Positions 5,166 through 6,732 of a DNA stretch of 6,732 bases are shown one piece after another (position 1 is the stretch's first letter; each line of letters opens with the position of its first letter). The translations under genes were made by a program, and so were the position numbers. Source of the stretch: Treponema sp. (GTDB lineage: Bacteria; Spirochaetota; Spirochaetia; Treponematales; Treponemataceae). The notes under the pieces are model-generated. The model was not told the origin of the DNA, made no database searches, and worked only from the letters and a program-made list of their open reading frames with translations. The stretch spans positions 1-6,732 of the forward strand of contig JAEEKM010000260.1 of NCBI GenBank assembly GCA_016282455.1, in the 5' to 3' direction.

Positions 5166-6479
5166 ATGGCTTCAAATCAACAAGTCTTAGGACCTCAGGA
5201 CAGGCCTCCCCTTAAAAAGTGGATTCCCCTGAGCTTCCAGCATGTTTTTGCCATGTTCGGTGCTACCATTCTTGTACCTCTTCTTACTGGGCTCAGCACA
5301 AGCACGGCATTGTTCACTTCTGGAACAGGAACCCTCATTTACATCCTGCTTACCGGAGCAAAAGTTCCCACTTACCTGGGTTCTTCTTTTGCATTCATTC
5401 CGCCCTTAGTTGCAGTGGGTAAAACTTACGGCATGCCCTATGCCATGGGTGGTGCTCTCTGTGCAGGTCTCTTCTATGCCATTGTTGCACTCATCATTAA
5501 GTTTGCAGGCCGCAAGTGGATTGATAAGGCTCTTCCTCCTGTAGTAATCGGTTCTGTGATTATCGTTATCGGTATGAGCTTAGCCCCAACTGCCATTAAT
5601 GAAGCCCTTTACAATTCCAATGGGGAATATTCTCTCGTTTACGGAAGCATTGCTCTTGTTACTCTTGCCGTTGCCGTTATTGCAACAATCTTCCTCAAGG
5701 GATTTTTTAACACCCTTTCCATTCTGATTGGTCTTGTAGGCGGTTACCTCTTTACACTCATTATGGGACTTTTCATTCCTGCCTACCACATCATTGACTT
5801 TACTCCCGTACATGAAGCAAAGTGGTTTGGTCTTCCCTTCCTGCAGACAAATGAAGCCGGTCATTATTTCTGGATGGCTCCAAAATTCAATCTGGTTGCA
5901 ATCCTTACTTTTGTGATTGTTTCAATTTCTACAATCTGCGAGCACTTGGGCGATGTTCTTACCACAAGTAAAGTTGTAGGTAAAAACTTTTATGAAGATC
6001 CCGGACTTCACCGCACTCTTCTTGGTGACGGTGTTGCAACTGCCTGGGCTGCCCTCTGGGGTGGACCGCCAAACACAACTTACGGAGAAAACATTGGTGT
6101 AATGGCAATTACAAAAGTGTATTCTGTCTGGGTTATCGGTGGTGCTGCAGTTATTGCACTGGTTTTAAGTTTCTGCCAGAAATTCGGCGCCCTTATTTCA
6201 ACTATTCCGACCCCTGTTCTTGGCGGCATCTGTACACTCCTTTACGGACTTATTGCTTCAAGCGGTCTTCGTACAATTGTGGAAAGCGGAATTGACTACC
6301 AGGACAAGAGGAACCTTACCATTTCTTCAATCATTCTTGTGATTGGAATTGGCGGTGGTCTCCTTCAGTTTAACGTTGGAAAGGACTTTACCTTCAGCCT
6401 TGGTTCTGTAGCACTTGCAACAGTAGTGGGAATCATCCTGAACCTTGTTCTTCCTGCCGACAAAAAAAATGCTGAATAA
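5166..6479 (+). CDS. uraA: Uracil permease, NCS2 (nucleobase:cation symporter-2) family
   Basis: This 437-residue polytopic inner-membrane protein, expected to have 14 membrane segments in two inverted repeats, imports uracil with protons for pyrimidine salvage. Diagnostic stretches are SFQHVFAMFGATILVPLLTG (23-42), the half-helix region LGSSFAFIPPL (71-81), CEHLGDVLTTSKVVGKNF (258-275), DPGLHRTLLGDG (278-289) and the signature GGPPNTTYGENIGVMAITKV (299-318). Glu259 and Glu308 correspond to the uracil-contacting Glu241 and Glu290 of E. coli UraA. His245 of that enzyme is Asp263 here, which I recall as a variant also found in clostridial PyrP-like permeases. The start at 5166 rests on the GGAGA site and the promoter position; an in-frame extension to 5106 would run into the promoter. 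It is a single-gene unit ending in a strong terminator. Uracil is the likeliest substrate, though a related base is not excluded. Confidence 0.95.
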   Translation: MASNQQVLGPQDRPPLKKWIPLSFQHVFAMFGATILVPLLTGLSTSTALFTSGTGTLIYILLTGAKVPTYLGSSFAFIPPLVAVGKTYGMPYAMGGALCAGLFYAIVALIIKFAGRKWIDKALPPVVIGSVIIVIGMSLAPTAINEALYNSNGEYSLVYGSIALVTLAVAVIATIFLKGFFNTLSILIGLVGGYLFTLIMGLFIPAYHIIDFTPVHEAKWFGLPFLQTNEAGHYFWMAPKFNLVAILTFVIVSISTICEHLGDVLTTSKVVGKNFYEDPGLHRTLLGDGVATAWAALWGGPPNTTYGENIGVMAITKVYSVWVIGGAAVIALVLSFCQKFGALISTIPTPVLGGICTLLYGLIASSGLRTIVESGIDYQDKRNLTISSIILVIGIGGGLLQFNVGKDFTFSLGSVALATVVGIILNLVLPADKKNAE

Positions 6480-6505
6480 AACTTTTGTAAATTAGATTAG
6501 TTTGC

Positions 6506-6581
6506 AAAAAAAAAGGGGGCTGTTCCTTAAGTGAAGTGCAATACATGCTCTTCATTCAAGGCAGCCCCTTTTGTTTTTTTT
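6506..6581. terminator. Bidirectional intrinsic terminator between uraA and the convergent gene
   Basis: The outer stem pairs AAAAGGGG (6511-6519, one bulged G) and CTG (6520-6522) with CAG (6562-6564) and CCCCTTTT (6565-6572). An imperfect inner stem pairs CCTTAAGTGAAG (6525-6536) with the region 6550-6561. T-rich DNA follows on the plus strand (6569-6581), and nine A residues at 6506-6514 give a U-tract on the minus strand. The outer stem is GC-rich with a U-tract on each side, so it can stop uraA transcripts and those of the convergent gene. Confidence 0.88.
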
Positions 6582-6591
6582 CTAAAAACAA

Positions 6592-6732
6592 TTATGCGTT
6601 GATTAAGCGCCAGATGTGTCCCTTAAAGAGAAGCATGATAAAATCAACAACCCAGATAAGGTTCCATCCCAAAAGAAGGCGCACTAATGCTGCAACAATT
6701 TTTCCGTCCATAATGCGCTGGATGATTCCAAG
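6592..6732 (-). CDS. C-terminal end of a small hydrophobic protein, possibly TM2-like (cut by window edge)
   Basis: An open frame enters from the right edge and stops with TAA at 6592-6594, giving 46 residues. The visible part has a basic stretch (QRIMDGK), a hydrophobic run from IVAALVRLLLGW through NLIWVVDFIMLLF, and a short basic tail GHIWRLINA. The Gly-Trp followed by Trp-x-x-Asp-hydrophobic pattern recalls the last helix of TM2-domain proteins, but this is a weak resemblance over a short stretch. An internal ATG at 6709-6711 lacks a ribosome binding site, so a partial gene is preferred to a 39-residue one. It faces uraA and shares its terminator. Confidence 0.5.
   Translation of the reverse strand, partial: LGIIQRIMDGKIVAALVRLLLGWNLIWVVDFIMLLFKGHIWRLINA

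Overview
The window holds six protein-coding genes that are complete or nearly so, plus one gene fragment, with ordinary bacterial signals: AGGAG-type ribosome binding sites, sigma-70-like promoters and a hairpin/U-tract terminator. Coding DNA is of moderate GC and the spacers are very AT-rich. This composition, with an Aquifex-type aconitase, a ComFB-domain protein and an HtrA precursor with a Cys-containing signal sequence, fits a host-associated spirochaete such as a Treponema. That assignment is an inference from remembered family distributions, not from a marker gene.

Layout, left to right. Positions 1-413 (minus) hold the N-terminal part of an HtrA/DegP-type periplasmic serine protease, cut by the window edge before its catalytic residues. 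Positions 492-2783 (minus) hold a compact three-gene operon, transcribed right to left from a good promoter at 2815-2843: a ComFB-domain protein with a C-terminal beta-sandwich, a seven-helix Bax inhibitor-1 family membrane protein (4 nt apart, with the second gene's ribosome binding site next to the first gene's stop), and a response-regulator-like DNA-binding protein with a degenerate receiver domain (14 nt apart). htrA follows 78 bp further on, with no visible terminator between, so it may be partly co-transcribed. Positions 2900-2945 hold a perfect 21-bp tandem duplication with a REP-like hairpin. Positions 2969-4996 (minus) encode aconitase. Positions 5166-6479 (plus) encode an NCS2 uracil permease. 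The last two genes diverge from a 169-bp spacer with one promoter on each strand. Positions 6506-6581 form a bidirectional terminator, and 6592-6732 (minus) is the C-terminal end of a small hydrophobic protein.

Aconitase supplies isocitrate (for example for 2-oxoglutarate and glutamate synthesis) and the permease scavenges uracil; the two look like independent housekeeping genes. The most intriguing part is the operon joining a possible cyclic-dinucleotide receptor, a probable membrane calcium/proton leak protein and an atypical transcription factor, next to an envelope protease. I see no defence system, mobile element or CRISPR. A wholly new system cannot be demonstrated from this window, but that operon is the best candidate for an undescribed envelope-signalling module.
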